Under the pieces are notes generated by a model. That model was not told where the DNA came from and searched no databases. It saw nothing but the letters and a program-made list of their open reading frames with translations. Shown here piece after piece: positions 11,416 through 23,812 of a stretch of 64,000 nucleotides of DNA (position 1 is its first letter; each line of letters starts with the position of its first letter). The stretch covers positions 3,360,501 to 3,424,500 of the forward strand of contig NC_083381.1 in the NCBI RefSeq assembly GCF_031755915.1, written 5' to 3'. Made by a program: the position numbers and the translations under genes. This stretch comes from Ziziphus jujuba. Taxonomy: Eukaryota; Streptophyta; Magnoliopsida; Rosales; Rhamnaceae.

Positions 11416-14404
11416 TGTCAGGACCCGTCCAAAATTCCTCACCGGAACCCTAGACAAGCCCTGATCCCAGGGAAACCCTACCGGACCCTCCAATGGAAAA
11501 TCCGGCAGAACCTCCCCTAAGAGTTGGACTTACCACAAATTTCCTGCACTGAAAACACACTTCTAGAAACATTCCCTTATTCCTCCCACATTACTACAAT
11601 ATAATTCCACAATTTGCAGCACTCCAAAAGAATAACAGGGAATTAATGCAGTATTTAATAAAATGCGTCTAATACAGTATACAGAGCATTATACATATAA
11701 ATGTGGAATTAATACAATGTCAGATAAAGAAGCAATACAAGATGAAGAGGAAAAAGGAAAGGAAATGCTTCTTGGACCTTCGGCAATGAACTGAGATGTC
11801 GAGCTCATCCCGGACGATCAACGTCTCCCAACCTGGACCTAGGGGAATAGAATTTAAAAATATGAGATGCTAATCATCTCAGTGAGTGACCCTATCTACT
11901 GTACACTTTTAATATTAATAATATAACGATAAAAGGAATTTAATTATCAGTACCAAACAATTAAATAAATAAATAAATAATAATCATTTGAAAGTAATAT
12001 TTTCTCTCAAAACCCTCACTATTCACTCCGTTGGAAATGTTCCCCTTTTAAAACATTTTCGCAAAACCCGATTATTCATATTTCCCGAAAACCAAGGAAT
12101 CAATTAATTTAATAAATAATTATTAAATAATCCAAATATAAGTAAAATGTAAACAATATAATAAATAATTTTTGAACACTTTAGGATTTGAAATTTCTAT
12201 CTGAAAATTTATACTTGACGCACCACACCATATACCAGTGATGCCCTCCGATACCCAGCGTCCCGAGCACCGACTGGCGGGGAGGTTAAAGAGAGAAACT
12301 TGCATACGGCGCTTCGGCGTCCCAACAGTGCCGCTACTGAAACAGTCATCCCGGCCACGGAGGGGGGCGGCTATGGCCAATATCAAACTTGCCTGCCCTC
12401 GGTCCAATGGCAACTCACGGGAGACATAATAACTTGCGCGCTAACCATATATACAGCCAAAACACCAATACTATATGAGTGCGTCTAAAATAATAACCCA
12501 ATTTTTCAAAAATTTACCGTAGGAATTATACCATTTTTCAAACTCACCATCCCACATTTTTCCTTAACATTTCTGGTACAAAACCATCGATAACAATATA
12601 CAAATAATTCTTTTCGTAACACAAAGTCCATCAATTAATACTCCACGGGCATAATTATAAAATTTGAAACCACCAATTTAAACCAATCATGCCCAAAAAT
12701 AATATTAAAATTCAGGTACAATTAATTAATGAAAATACCCTACTCATGCGTAATAAATACAATTAAATCACAATAATAATAATCGGAAATTTCGTAGTAA
12801 CCCAAAATTCCGTTTAGCATCAATGGGTATATATATATATATATATAAAATAATATTTTTCAACAATTATATTTAAATTCCACCACATGAGCATAATTCT
12901 AGACATCAAATTAACACCAAATAAATATAATTAATCACCCCAAAATAGTTTTAAAGGTGGGTCACTCACCTGGAACACACAATTAACCTAAGATCCTCCA
13001 TGGGATCAATTCCACAACGCACACGTGCTCCTAGAACAACAATTCACACACAATCAAATAAATTAATATTTTATTCGGGTAAATAATACCCGGCACTCGG
13101 GGAGTTAAACACAAACGTTAACCAAAATTGACGGGTAATATACCGAATCGAAGCTTGAGTGACGAGGATTACGAATCCGGTCTTACTTCCTGGAAATCGG
13201 ACCCGAGGTGGCCAGAATCTCGCCAGAAAGCTTTCGGGATTCAACTTTTTGATTCTCTCAAACCGTCGCGAATTGGAGGAAAAGGATACCAGATTTGGAT
13301 TCAGGGGGTCAAAATTAGTGGGGAGGGACCGGCGGTGCAACTGGGTACTCGTCGGAACTAGATTTTCCAACGAGCCGCCGCGATCACCGCCAACTGTCGC
13401 TGCCGGCGGCGCATCCGGTGGCCGATGGCTGAGATTTTTGGGGATTTTTAGATCGAAGGGAGAGGGTTCCAACAGGACCGGCAGTGAGGCAAACGGAGGC
13501 CGGACGGCGAAGAGATCTGGGTTTGAAGATTTTCAGCCCCTCGCCGGAAAATACTCCGATCCCGGCGCGTCGGAGGTCCGGTAACCATGAAATTTGGTGA
13601 GCTGGCCGAAAATGAGGAGGTGGTGAGGGGTGGCTAGCGCGTGTGGCTTGAAAATGGCTAGAAATGGGTCAAATGGTGGTGGCCGGTGGTGGAGAGGAAA
13701 AATCGCCGTCGCCGGAAAACTCTCCGATCTGGGCGCGTTACTGGGCGGTTGGCCGTGAGATTTGGGTGGCCGGTCGAAATTGAGGAGGCGGAGGCAGTGG
13801 GGTGGCGCGTGTGGGGAAAGGGTGGCCGGAAAATGGCTAAGTGGTGATGGCCGATAGTTTCTCTCTCTCTCTCTCTCTCTCTCCTTTCGCCGCCGGCCCG
13901 CCTATTTTGCCAAAATAAAAGCCACCGTGGGTGATACTATTCATCCACGTGGACCTCTCAGATGTCGACACGTGGCATCACTGTTTACTTAAGCCAGATA
14001 TATTAAAATATTACGATATTCAGAAAACTTCACACGTCCATAACTTTTTAACCAGATGTCCAATTTAAGCGTGCCACTAGTCTGTGAACTCGTATCGACG
14101 AGCACTTTACAACCATACAAAAGTCAAAGCAAAATTCTACAACCATAAAAAGTCAACTCCCAGCACCTTTTGGATAATTTGAATTTCGATTTGTTTTACC
14201 AATAACTTTCAAACCGTAGCTCCGTTTTTGATGTGCTACTAGTCTACGAACTCGTGCCAACGTGTACTTCGTAATGGTACCTCAGTCAACCTAGAATTCC
14301 ATTCGAGTCAAAAAGCCAACTTTTGACCCCTTCTGTCAACGGTCAACAGTCAACCTCGGTCAAAGTTAGAAAATTTCCGTTGTACTTTGGGATGGGGTGT
14401 TACA
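11416..14404 (-). mobile_element. Solo LTR of the 3-kb-LTR Gypsy family
   Basis: It begins TGTCAGGACCCG and ends GGGGTGTTACA on the plus strand, so the LTR is in minus orientation (TGTAACACC...GGTCCTGACA). The same ends delimit the LTRs of elements A and B in the 38-55 kb region. Length is 2,989 bp. Directly flanking it are 5-bp duplications TCGGT at 11,411-11,415 and 14,405-14,409. There is no internal region, primer site or polypurine tract, as expected after LTR-LTR recombination. Inside are a CT microsatellite (13,860-13,883), paired CACGTGG-type motifs (about 13,948-13,975) and a TTGAC-rich end (about 14,305-14,368). The GC-rich short reading frames at 12.1-13.6 kb are LTR sequence, not genes. 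Confidence 0.9.
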
Positions 14405-14409
14405 TCGGT

Positions 14410-15670
14410 ACTCAATGTGCTAGGATGAAATGGTATCGTGCATTAAGGGATTGCATGTGGTAAGGTAAATTTATACTATCTAGACGGAGCTTAAAGCATG
14501 CAAAGTGCTCAATTAAAATTGTATTTAGTTTTTTGCAAGATTTACTAAGAGAATTTCTACTATCTAATCTAATATATTGTTATGCCCTATCGGCATGCTA
14601 TATATTTAGATTAAATGGTGTTTTGTTTCAACAGATTTTGTAGTAATGAGTTTAGATAGTACATATGTGATGATTATGCAATCCACATAGGAGAATGTTA
14701 AATATATATAAATTATGTGAACTTGTCATAATTAATAACTCACTTACAGGACTTATTTATGTCATTAATGGGACTGGTTTATTTACTGACTCATGTAGTA
14801 GGGCCTTTGAACATACACTCTCTATAATAATTCAATTGGTCTATTAGACTGGAAGACTAACTCACTCTAAAAGCATTTTTGGATTATCCATATTTCTTTT
14901 TATTATTATATTTATTATTAAATTAATATTTTAATGTGAATTAAAATAGCAAGTCGCACATGACTCCAATCTTTAAAAAAAGCTAAGACTTTCTTGATAG
15001 GAAAAAATGAGAAAATATATATGCTGTATTTTTCTTAGAATTTTGAGATATCACTATTGATTTGTAATAGAACAGTTAGAGAGCAGCGTATCCATTTTAA
15101 GCATTGCTATCACATATTTTCTATTTTGTAAACTGCAGATTAAGATTATTAATTGCTGTTTTTAAAGGTTAATAATTCTACCATTTATTGATTTTTTTTT
15201 TTTTAGTAGAATTTATTATATGAACGATCTGAGAATTTATAATATCACTAATACGCGTTGCTTTAAGACTTGCAATAGTCTTGCTAAACATGGTATGATC
15301 AGGAAAACCTTTCACATTATATAAATACGTCCAACCATGAAGACAACCATATTGTTGAGGATCAAAAGTGCAGATACTGGGACTCAATTTTGGTAGTATG
15401 CTCAATATTTGCTTTTCTATACACATTATTCATACAGCTGATCGAGTCTTCTCTATGGTTGTTTAGACCTACTGTTTTGGGAAATCAATGTTTGTCCCCA
15501 ATCCTGTCTTCTTTTTCTATTTCATCTCTATCCATCTCTGTAAAACTTTGAAATGATTGCGCCCTAATTTAACCAAAATATATATATATATATACTAAGT
15601 GAAATAATATATATATTTTTTTCAAAATAAAAGAGGATTTTATTACTCATAGAATAAAATGAAGTACAAT
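14410..15670. other. Intergenic DNA, no recognised gene
   Basis: This continues the decayed repeat interrupted by the solo LTR. 'tgttatgccctatcgg' near 14,578 resembles 'tgttatatcctatcgg' just left of the LTR. A minus-strand reading frame of 82 codons (15,178-15,426) with a Cys- and aromatic-rich middle is not recognised. It has no supporting neighbours, so I do not call it a gene. Confidence 0.4.
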
Positions 15671-16610
15671 ATCTCCATCTATTTTTCACCAATGAAACAG
15701 TCAATTAACATGACAATTACTAATTGATAGAATAATGGAATCGGTGATGATCATCCATAGTAATAAATGGTAATATTCTTTGTTTTATGGACTTTTTTCT
15801 TTTATTTTTTGCAGGGTCAATATTTTAAAGACTTTGAATAATTGAAAGGCAATTTCTAATTAAAAACCATCGATGACCAAATCCACGGCTTTAAGTCAAA
15901 GTCTGCAAGCAATTTTTAATTTGCTATTTAATTACTCAAGGCAATTTCTAATTAAAAACCATCGATGACCAAATCCACGGCTTTAAGTCAAAGTCTGCAA
16001 GCAATTTTTAATTTGCTATTTAGGATAGCGATGCCCACCCAACGACGAAAAGTTTAAATTTATAGCCTAATAGTGATAGGCCATGCAATCAATCTCAAAC
16101 ATTCATAATTTTATTTTATTTTTTTTATCAAACAAATATTCATAAATTACTAATTGACATCTCCATCTCCATCTATCAAACAAATATTCATAATTTTTTT
16201 TTTTTACTAATTCTTTTGATCAAACAAACATCTCCATCTATTTTTCACTAATGAAACAGTCAATTGACATGACAATTACTAATTGATAGAATATTGGAAT
16301 CGGTGATGATCATCCATAGTAATAAATAGTAATGTTCTTTGTTTTATGGACTTTTTTCTTTTATTTTTTGGGATAAATATTTTAGAGACTTTGAATAATT
16401 GGAAGGCAATTTCCAATTAAAAACCATTGATGACCAAATCCACGGCTTTAAGTCGAAGTCTGCAAGCAATTTTTAATTTTCCATTTAGGATAGCGATGCC
16501 AACCCAACGACGAAAAGTTTAAATTTATAGCCTAATTGTGATCGGCCATGCAATCAATCTCAAATATTCATAATTTTTTTTTTTTTTTTATCAAAGGAAC
16601 ATTCATAAAT
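15671..16610. repeat. Segmental duplication, offset about 559 bp, with a nested 92-bp tandem
   Basis: The block starting 'tctccatctatttttcac' at 15,671 recurs at about 16,230 and stays alignable for about 360 bp, including 'ggaatcggtgatgatcatcc' and 'ttgttttatggac'. Inside the first copy, 15,846-15,937 is repeated at once at 15,938-16,029, with about 86 bp identical by eye, so that step is recent. Part of the unit ('gactttgaataattg(g/a)aaggc') resembles sequence upstream of the receptor gene near 6,805. These may be orphaned receptor-gene flanks; that is inference. Confidence 0.65.
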
Positions 16611-17680
16611 TTGCGTTCAAAAACAAAATTTGTAAAAAATTTAATATGAGATCATGTATGATTAGAAGTATAATTATGCTGTTTATCACAAGGACGGTTC
16701 ACAGGACAATTATTAATTGGGCAAAATGTTATGGGTTCATCTTCTTCATATAGATTTCATATTTAAATGTAAATAAAAAAGGCTTTTTTTTTTTTAAATC
16801 ACAAAAGATCTACAGTGTTTCTAGATTATGTTTCCAAAATTTTCCTCACCAAACTTCTCAATCCCCTTTAACCTCTAAGAAAACATTTATGAGGGATCTG
16901 AATTTCTTGTGGGAAAAGTTGGAACCGTGTCAATTGGGTCTTAACCGCGTATAGGAAAGTCCACACCCAATTGAGACTGCAATAACTTCTTTGTGTAAAG
17001 GTTCAAAGATCCACTGCTTTCCTAAGACGTTGTGGAAATTTTTGCTTGTTTTTTTAACCTCTAGAAGGAAATAAAATAATCAAGCATGTTTAATATGAGA
17101 GATTGATTGACTGGTGAGAAAATAATAGAGCAAAATTAAAGATTCTTCAATGTTGCTTTTTTTTTTTTTTTTTTAAGTTTGCTTTTTTTGACAGTAAATC
17201 ATGAAATTTGCAAAATTTTTGAAACTTTCGTCAATATTTCTGAAATTTCCAGAAAAAGTAAATGTGGCAACTCATTAGCTTTTTTCCAAAGTTTATGTGG
17301 CATTTCATATTCATAAATACATTCAAAATTTTCAAAGAAATTTTAGAAACTTCATTTCCCCTTTTGATTTTTGAAAAAAAAAGAAAAAGAAATTTATGCA
17401 CATTTCTTTTTTGGAACATATATGTTTATATTACCCTGAAACTATACCTAATTATAATATATACTTTTTATTTCGTTTTTAGGGTTTCACTTATAAAGGA
17501 ATTTAAACTTTAATGTTAAGTATATACCTACAAATCATTTTCTTCTTTTTTTCATTTTTTTGGATAAATACACTTGAAAATCTATTTCCTAATGGAGATG
17601 CGCTTTATCTCAAAACCAAAAATTAAAAAATTAAAAAAAATAAATAAAGGAGTTGTGCTTTCAAGCCAAGTTTCAAAAAT
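16611..17680. other. AT-rich intergenic DNA
   Basis: Nothing recognised beyond homopolymer runs and a stretch at about 16,935-17,040 ('aggaaagtcc', 'acgttgtggaaatttttg') that echoes the repeats at 1.0-1.9 kb and 7.5 kb. Confidence 0.4.
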
Positions 17681-17689
17681 TGATATTTT

Positions 17690-18044
17690 CGCCGAAATTT
17701 TGGATTTTTCAAAGAGTAGAAAGAAAAGTTAAATCCTAAATGAAAACGAATAGAATTTCTATAATATTATCAAAATTTTTATAAAAATTTCTATTAAAAT
17801 ATTCATATCAAATCTTTAACAATTTGGTTAAAAAATTCATAATTTCTATCGAAATTTTTAAAATTTTAGAAATATCTATAAAATTTATTTTTTTAATTTT
17901 TATCAAAAAATTCATAAATATTATTGAAATTTAATAATTTTTTTTTTTACCAAATTGAATTTATTGATACTCAATGATAAAAGTAAACAGAGTAAATTAA
18001 ATTAAATAACCTTAATAGATTCTATTTATTAATAAAGTATGCAA

Positions 18045-18091
<47 letters not shown>

Positions 18092-18850
18092 CATTGCTAT
18101 ATATTTTATATGTAAAGAATTCATAAGAATCTCATAATTACAAGTTAATAGTTGATTATATAAGAATGGAAAATAATAGCATGGAAATATAATGTTTTAA
18201 AGAATTGATGTTAATAGTATTTAAATTAAATAACACTAAGCAAATAAAAATAAAAAGATAATAGAATATATTATACTAAACATCAAATACAACCACGGTA
18301 AATACAACATTCACATGATTGGCAATTAACAATTATAGAAAAAATTATCAAAGAGAAATATTTTTTAATAGTTACTTTTTACATTTCCTATTTGAAAACA
18401 AGATTGAGGAACAAGCCAACAATTTTCAACTAGTACAGAGTTTTTGTGGTATTAAAAATAACACTTATTAAATATAATATCATTGTAATAATTATTTTAA
18501 TTAATAAATAATTTTATCAAATATGTATTTTTTATATATTTTTATTAATAATAGTTTACCTCTCCCTATAAATTTATTGATCAAGAAAAATATAACATTT
18601 ATTTAATATTTTAATAATTTTTATAATTAATTTGATAATTGATTGATTAAATATATTAATCCTAAATTTTCAATAAAAATTTTATTTTTTAAAATAAATT
18701 TCAATTAATTTCTATTATTTTTATGTATTTTTATCAATATTTAATATTTTTTAATATTTGCATAAAAATTTTCATATTTTAAACCTCTTCAATATCTTTA
18801 TAGATATCGAAATTTTAAACCAAACTTCGAAGTTCAAACAGACATATCGG
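17690..18850 (+). repeat. AT-rich dispersed repeat, copy 1
   Basis: Collinear with 27,830-28,960 in the same orientation. Shared landmarks in order are 'ttcataatttctat.gaaa', 'aaaaaattcataaatatt', 'tttattaataatagt/attgataataatat', 'ttgattaa...ttaatc', 'caataaaaattttatttttt' and 'tttttatcaatatt..ataattttt'. No reading frame or element ends were found. An (AT)n run splits this copy near 18,060. Probably an old non-coding element. Confidence 0.5.
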
Positions 18851-21038
18851 ACATATCCAAATGTATTCGTTCTTCTAATCTCTACTCCTTATAACACACC
18901 ACACCATCTGCAAATAAAAATAATGAAAATCACGCAAATTTGGCCAACATTTTCCATATATATTATCAAGGTCCAGAAGCATTATAATAAATTTAATGAA
19001 ATAATAATGAAAATCACGTAATTAAAGAGCATTATCATTGAATAATAAATTTAATATTATTTATAACAACTATGCATTAAAATTAGTCGAAATCTGTTTC
19101 TTACGACTCAACAATTATTAAGGTCCAGAAGCAGATTCGATAGCTGGCTAATACAAACAACACTTCTCTTGATGGCAAACAGAAGAACGAGACAAAGGAA
19201 AATAATCAAACAATTTGCCAAAGTAAATATAAAGAAATAAGATAAACCAAAATAGAGAAAGCAATACAAAGAGGTACAAAAGTTGAGAATGCAAATATCA
19301 TACAAGAATAGGGTTCATTATTGTCCAAACTAAAACTAAGACAATTTTTTTTTTTTTTTCTGGTAAACTAAAACCTAATAGAAGTACAAAGTTTGTCTGC
19401 ACCTAACAATACATTTACACATTTGGCTTGCTTTCCATCATTGTGCCACAGAACAAGACACCTAACAATACATTTACACATTTGGCTTGCTTTCCATCAT
19501 TGTGCCACAGAACAAGCTGGCGCTTGGTTTAGAGGCAAAGTTGCAACAGATAACCTGTAGAATTTTACAACCAGCTTCAATTTGTCAAATTTTTTACAGA
19601 ATTACACCATAAATTAACAACTTCAATTCGGCATTTTCTACAAAATTTCACAATCAACTTCAATTTTGACAAACTAGGTAAAAGAACCAACAGAGAGTTC
19701 TACCCCACAGAGCACACACACAAATATTTCACATGCGCTTGTATACCATCAACCTCGAGCATAAAGAGCTGGAAATGGGAGGACGTGTTTGTATACAATC
19801 AACAGAAGTTGTTCCTTAGTATTACATTAATAGAAACTAAAAGCGAAAACCCAAGTTCATAACCGAAGCAATTCTGTAAAATGATTAATAAATACCACAA
19901 AAAATCCAGACCTTCCAAACAGCCATACTTTTGGCAAAAACCACAAACTACCAATCACTACAGACTAATTTTGCCAACTAAGAGTTCAAGGATAGATTTA
20001 TTTAAGCAACCATCCTATTTTGTCTTCTTCAATTGCAACACGAATTGTGGATTTCAAGCTCAAAAAGTTGAATTCATGCAACATTTATTAATATGATGCC
20101 TATACAACCTAAATGTCTCACCTAAACTGGTCCAATGATAAGCGTACTAATGCATTATTATAACTTAGTTATATAAAGCACCATCGAGTCAATAAATATA
20201 TTGCTCAAGAGTTTTGGGATGGAACCAACCCTAACATAAATCAATAGTACATAACCTATCCACAGCTAAAGTAACATCAAAATTTGTGTTTCAGCATATA
20301 GCAGAACAACTTCATGAAAACTATTCACAGCTATCAACTTAATTCAAAATTAATCTGTATTAAAGAATAAACGCTGACTACAAATAAATTACAGGGGTGC
20401 TCGTTTATGTTGGAATGCAAAGCCTCTAAAATTCAAGCAATAATGAAGGGTAAAGAGAATCTAAAAGACATTCTAATAATGTAGTTATTGCCTGAAGTTA
20501 TTATCTAGAAAATGCAGTTAAGTCTGATGCCTTCCAGCTAAAAAAACTAGAATTTGTCATCATTTACTTAACTTTCTTCCTATATGAGATGAAACTATAG
20601 CAAATTCATATATACATACCTAGACCAAGTCAAGCCTTAATAAACCAAATAGAAATTTGTAAAAAAAAAAACTATTTTGCTAACAATGGAGGACAGTGAC
20701 TTCCGAACAATTGAAGGCAGAATGAGAAAGGGAGACTATTTAAATAATGAAACAAAGAAAATGCTTTCCTCTGCGATGCAAAGCGAAAGAAGCAATATAA
20801 GAAAAATAAATAATTTCCAGCGCCAAAACATAAATAACCAAGGGGAATAACTTTCATACTGGGCACTTGTTGGGGGATAAAATTAGCACAAAAATAAATA
20901 TGAATAGCACTAAGTACTATGCACACTTTAGAGAGAAAAAGTATTGAATTCAAACAAGTAAAAGAAACACCACAATATAAAGGAAAGTCGGAGAAACTAA
21001 ACCTCAGCACATAACAAAATGAACAAAAATAACCAAAC
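18851..21038. other. Intergenic DNA and probable 3' side of the DRB gene
   Basis: No second gene recognised. A perfect 58-bp tandem duplication lies at 19,400-19,516. The last few hundred bases before 21,039 are expected to hold the 3' untranslated region of the DRB gene, which is transcribed leftward; its end cannot be placed. Confidence 0.4.
19400..19516. repeat. Exact 58-bp tandem duplication
   Basis: The unit beginning 'cacctaacaatacattt' and ending 'gccacagaacaag' occurs at 19,400-19,457 and again at 19,459-19,516 (period 59), identical by eye. It is a recent local duplication in non-coding DNA. Confidence 0.85.
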
Positions 21039-22886
21039 TCACTGAGCATTTGTTCGCATTCTCTTATTAGCCTTTCTCCTGTTCCTCCGTCGCCTTTTGC
21101 CTGAACTTTGACTGTCACTTGTAGGCTGCTCAGCAGCAGCATGAACAAATTCAATTGATCTAATAGCTGCTTGAGAATCAGGATTTGGTATATTTACTTC
21201 AGGAAAAGGTTCTGATTTGACTGATCTGAATTCATGGTGGGGCCGATGATTTCCAGAGGATGCCTCTGCTACTACACTTGCTGCAGCACTATCAACAGAT
21301 GTTGGAACACTATTAACAGATACTGGTTGTACACTACTACCAGTTGTTCCAGCATTAACAACTACAGCAGCTTCAACTCCCTTGTCTTTCTCCGGAACAG
21401 TACTAGCATTGTGTCCAATGTTCATCACTGAAGATAAAACGTTAGCATCTGCTTTGCATGGCTGCTTGACCTTACTAAATGTGGCCAGAAGCTTGAATTT
21501 AGATCTGATAATCTCCGAAAGAATAGTTTCAAATTCAGACTTACCTGCATACCCACAAGAAAATTAAGTTCACAATCTAACGCAAACATCTAAAATGTGC
21601 TTTAAAAACAAATTTATGATCATTCAACATAACAATACCTAAAAGTGACATAATAACAGCACGAGCTGCCAACTGTTCAGCTTCTTTTTTGTTTTTTCCA
21701 GGATCACCAGTATATAATATGCCATTAAAAGACAGCGAAGATACGAAAACTGACAGCTGTCCTTCATGTCGAATGGTGTTATATGTTGGCTTTTCCATAT
21801 TCATCTTAACAGCAAATTCATTCAGGATAGACTTGCAAAACACCACATCCTGAAAATATGCATTAAAAATTTAAAATCTACATCAAAATTAAAATGGAGC
21901 AAAACAGAGAATCTACAACCACAATTTTCAACATGGAAAAGGCTACCCATCAAAATTGACCTACAATTGACCTACTTATCATTACCACCAATAACCACCA
22001 TAAAAAAAATCACATGTAAGCAAACAATAACATCCTTCCCCATATTCCTATTAACTACATAATTCAAGTTTCTCAAATAGATGCTTAAAGAAGATTCATA
22101 ATGTGTTGTTGATTCAACTTTGAATACAACAGAAAATGTGCTCTTGTTCCAACTCATTGAAACAAAATTAGCATATAAAAAAAATAAAAAAATAAAAAAA
22201 AAATTAATGTGACTTAATTGATAGAATGTACTAGATTTTTTACCCCTCTTAATTAAAAGAACTGCATGTAGGTTTGCCAATTTTCCACAAAACAATACAG
22301 ATCTAGTAATCAAGTTAAAAATATTGAATTACATTAGAACAATTTTATAGAGAAACAAACCACATAAATGAGAGGACATCCTTCATCCTTCATCTTCTTT
22401 AATACTGTATCCAATGCAATTTTCGCAGCACTTTGTTCAGCTGTTTTCCTATGTGAAAACGTGTCCGGTGAAGTGAAAACCGCTCCATCAACATACACAG
22501 TTGACCTAAACATCGGCGAATGTTGAAATCCTTCATTGATGGTATGATACACAGGCAATTGTATGCCTGACTTCTGGGCATACTCTTGCAAACGGTTCTT
22601 GTACATCAAAGGTTCAGGGATACCTAACCAAAATCAAATTCATAATAATTAGAAAAACTAAATAAACAAAACGGACAATTACAAAACCCCTTTGTACTTT
22701 CCCTCAAATTTCAATTTGCGACCTCAACCAACTTTGGCATAATGTCAATTTCCCCCAATCTGCCCCTTCCAAAAATTTTTTTAGATATACATACATTCAT
22801 CAGATTCCATCCAGCCAAGGCAGTAAAAGTAACATTTTAAAGTTTCCATGCATCTGATACCGATAACAAGAGGAAAGGAAGGAGGG

Positions 22887-22918
<32 letters not shown>

Positions 22919-23779
22919 AAAGTATCAAGGAAATTTAATTAGTTGCCGGGAAATGTCACTTTTCAGTGATAATTGAGAAGGATATGTAACGACTTAGAGA
23001 AAAATTGGCATACATTATGGAATGTAGAGGAAATGTTGGTAAAGTATTGAAATTTAAACTTTTTTGTCATAATTAGACATGCAGAGACACACACACAAAG
23101 CTCATATTTTGTAAACCCAAACAAACAAAACAAAAATAAAGATAATAAAATAACATGAATGTAGATAATATCAACTAATTTGATATAATCTGCAACACAT
23201 ACAAGTAGAATTGGAGGGCGCAATCGATGGAGCAGCTTCACGAACAGGTAACAGAACTGAAGTATCAGCAGGAGCTTGAGATTCAGTAGGAGCTTGAGAT
23301 GCTGTAAGAGCTTGAGCTGGACTCAAAGCTAGGCCCTGAGCAGAAGCAGAAGACAGAGATGGAGCCAACGATGGAGCTGGAGTTGAAGTCAATGCTGGTG
23401 CCAGAGTTGTCGTCGAAGCTGCCAATGAAGATGGAGCAGAAGGCTGAGTTTGATTTGGCAGTTGAGGTTGAGGAAAATTGAAATCATGATAGCTCATTTT
23501 TGCAGGTGGCAGTTGAGCCATTGAATGAGGTGACAGAACTGAAGTATCAGCAGGAGCTTGAGATTCAGCAGGAGCTTGAGATGCTGTAAGAGCTTGAGCC
23601 GGAGTCGAGGCTAGCCCCTGAGCAGGAGCAGAAGGCAGAGATGGAGCCAAAGATGGAGCTGAAGTTGAAGTCAACACTGGTTCCAGTGTTGTTGTCAAAG
23701 CTGACAATGAAAATGGAGCAGAAGGCTGAGTTTGATTCGGCAGTTGAGATTGCGGAAAATTGAAATTGTGATAGCTCAT
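21039..23779 (-). CDS. Double-stranded RNA-binding protein, DRB family, two dsRBDs
   Basis: Four coding exons with GT-AG introns keep one frame: 23,779-23,203, 22,623-22,361, 21,849-21,639 and 21,544-21,039 (1,557 nt, 518 aa). Residues 1-192 are a Pro/Ala/Ser/Gln-rich tail made of two tandem 94-aa units. dsRBD1 (about 199-270) has 'MYKNRLQEYAQKSG' and the helix 'RKTAEQSAAKIAL'. dsRBD2 (about 283-350) has 'FCKSILNEFAVK' and 'KKEAEQLAARAVI'. The C-terminal part is low complexity and ends in an Arg/Lys cluster (KRRRRNRRK), a probable nuclear signal. DRB proteins bind dsRNA and partner Dicer-like enzymes in miRNA or siRNA processing; HYL1/DRB1 is the closest type I can name, but orthology is not proven. 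The long N-terminal extension is unusual for the family. The start is the ATG at 23,779, because the upstream ATG is out of frame. Confidence 0.88.
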
Positions 23780-23812
23780 TTTTGCAGTGGCAGTTGAGCC
23801 ATTGAATGAGTG
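23228..23812 (-). repeat. In-frame tandem duplication in DRB exon 1 (period 282 bp)
   Basis: Copy 1 starts with the Met at 23,779 (MSYHNFNFPQSQLPNQTQPS) and copy 2 with the Met at 23,497 (MSYHDFNFPQPQLPNQTQPS), exactly 94 codons apart. The duplicated stretch also includes the leader 'cattcaatggctcaactg'. The second copy preserves that leader in frame as SMAQLPPAK. The first copy has lost one base there, so the same ATG is out of frame. Confidence 0.9.
23776..23802 (-). promoter_or_regulatory. Eight-codon upstream ORF overlapping the DRB start (ATGA)
   Basis: An ATG at 23,802 opens eight codons that end in TGA at 23,778-23,776. This TGA shares bases with the main ATG at 23,779-23,777 (ATGA overlap). 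Such an arrangement can lower main-ORF initiation or use termination-reinitiation. It is made by the one-base deletion described for the exon repeat. Whether the leader is spliced so that this ATG stays in the mRNA is unknown. Confidence 0.6.

Noticed and set aside
13071..13584. Overlapping 130-140 codon frames near 13.1-13.6 kb
   Set aside because: Inside the solo LTR; same GC-rich LTR segment as above.
20672..21154. 160-codon hydrophobic minus-strand frame overlapping the DRB 3' end
   Set aside because: It is out of frame with the dsRBD exons and runs into non-coding DNA; exon 4 in the other frame ends cleanly at 21,039 with an Arg/Lys tail.
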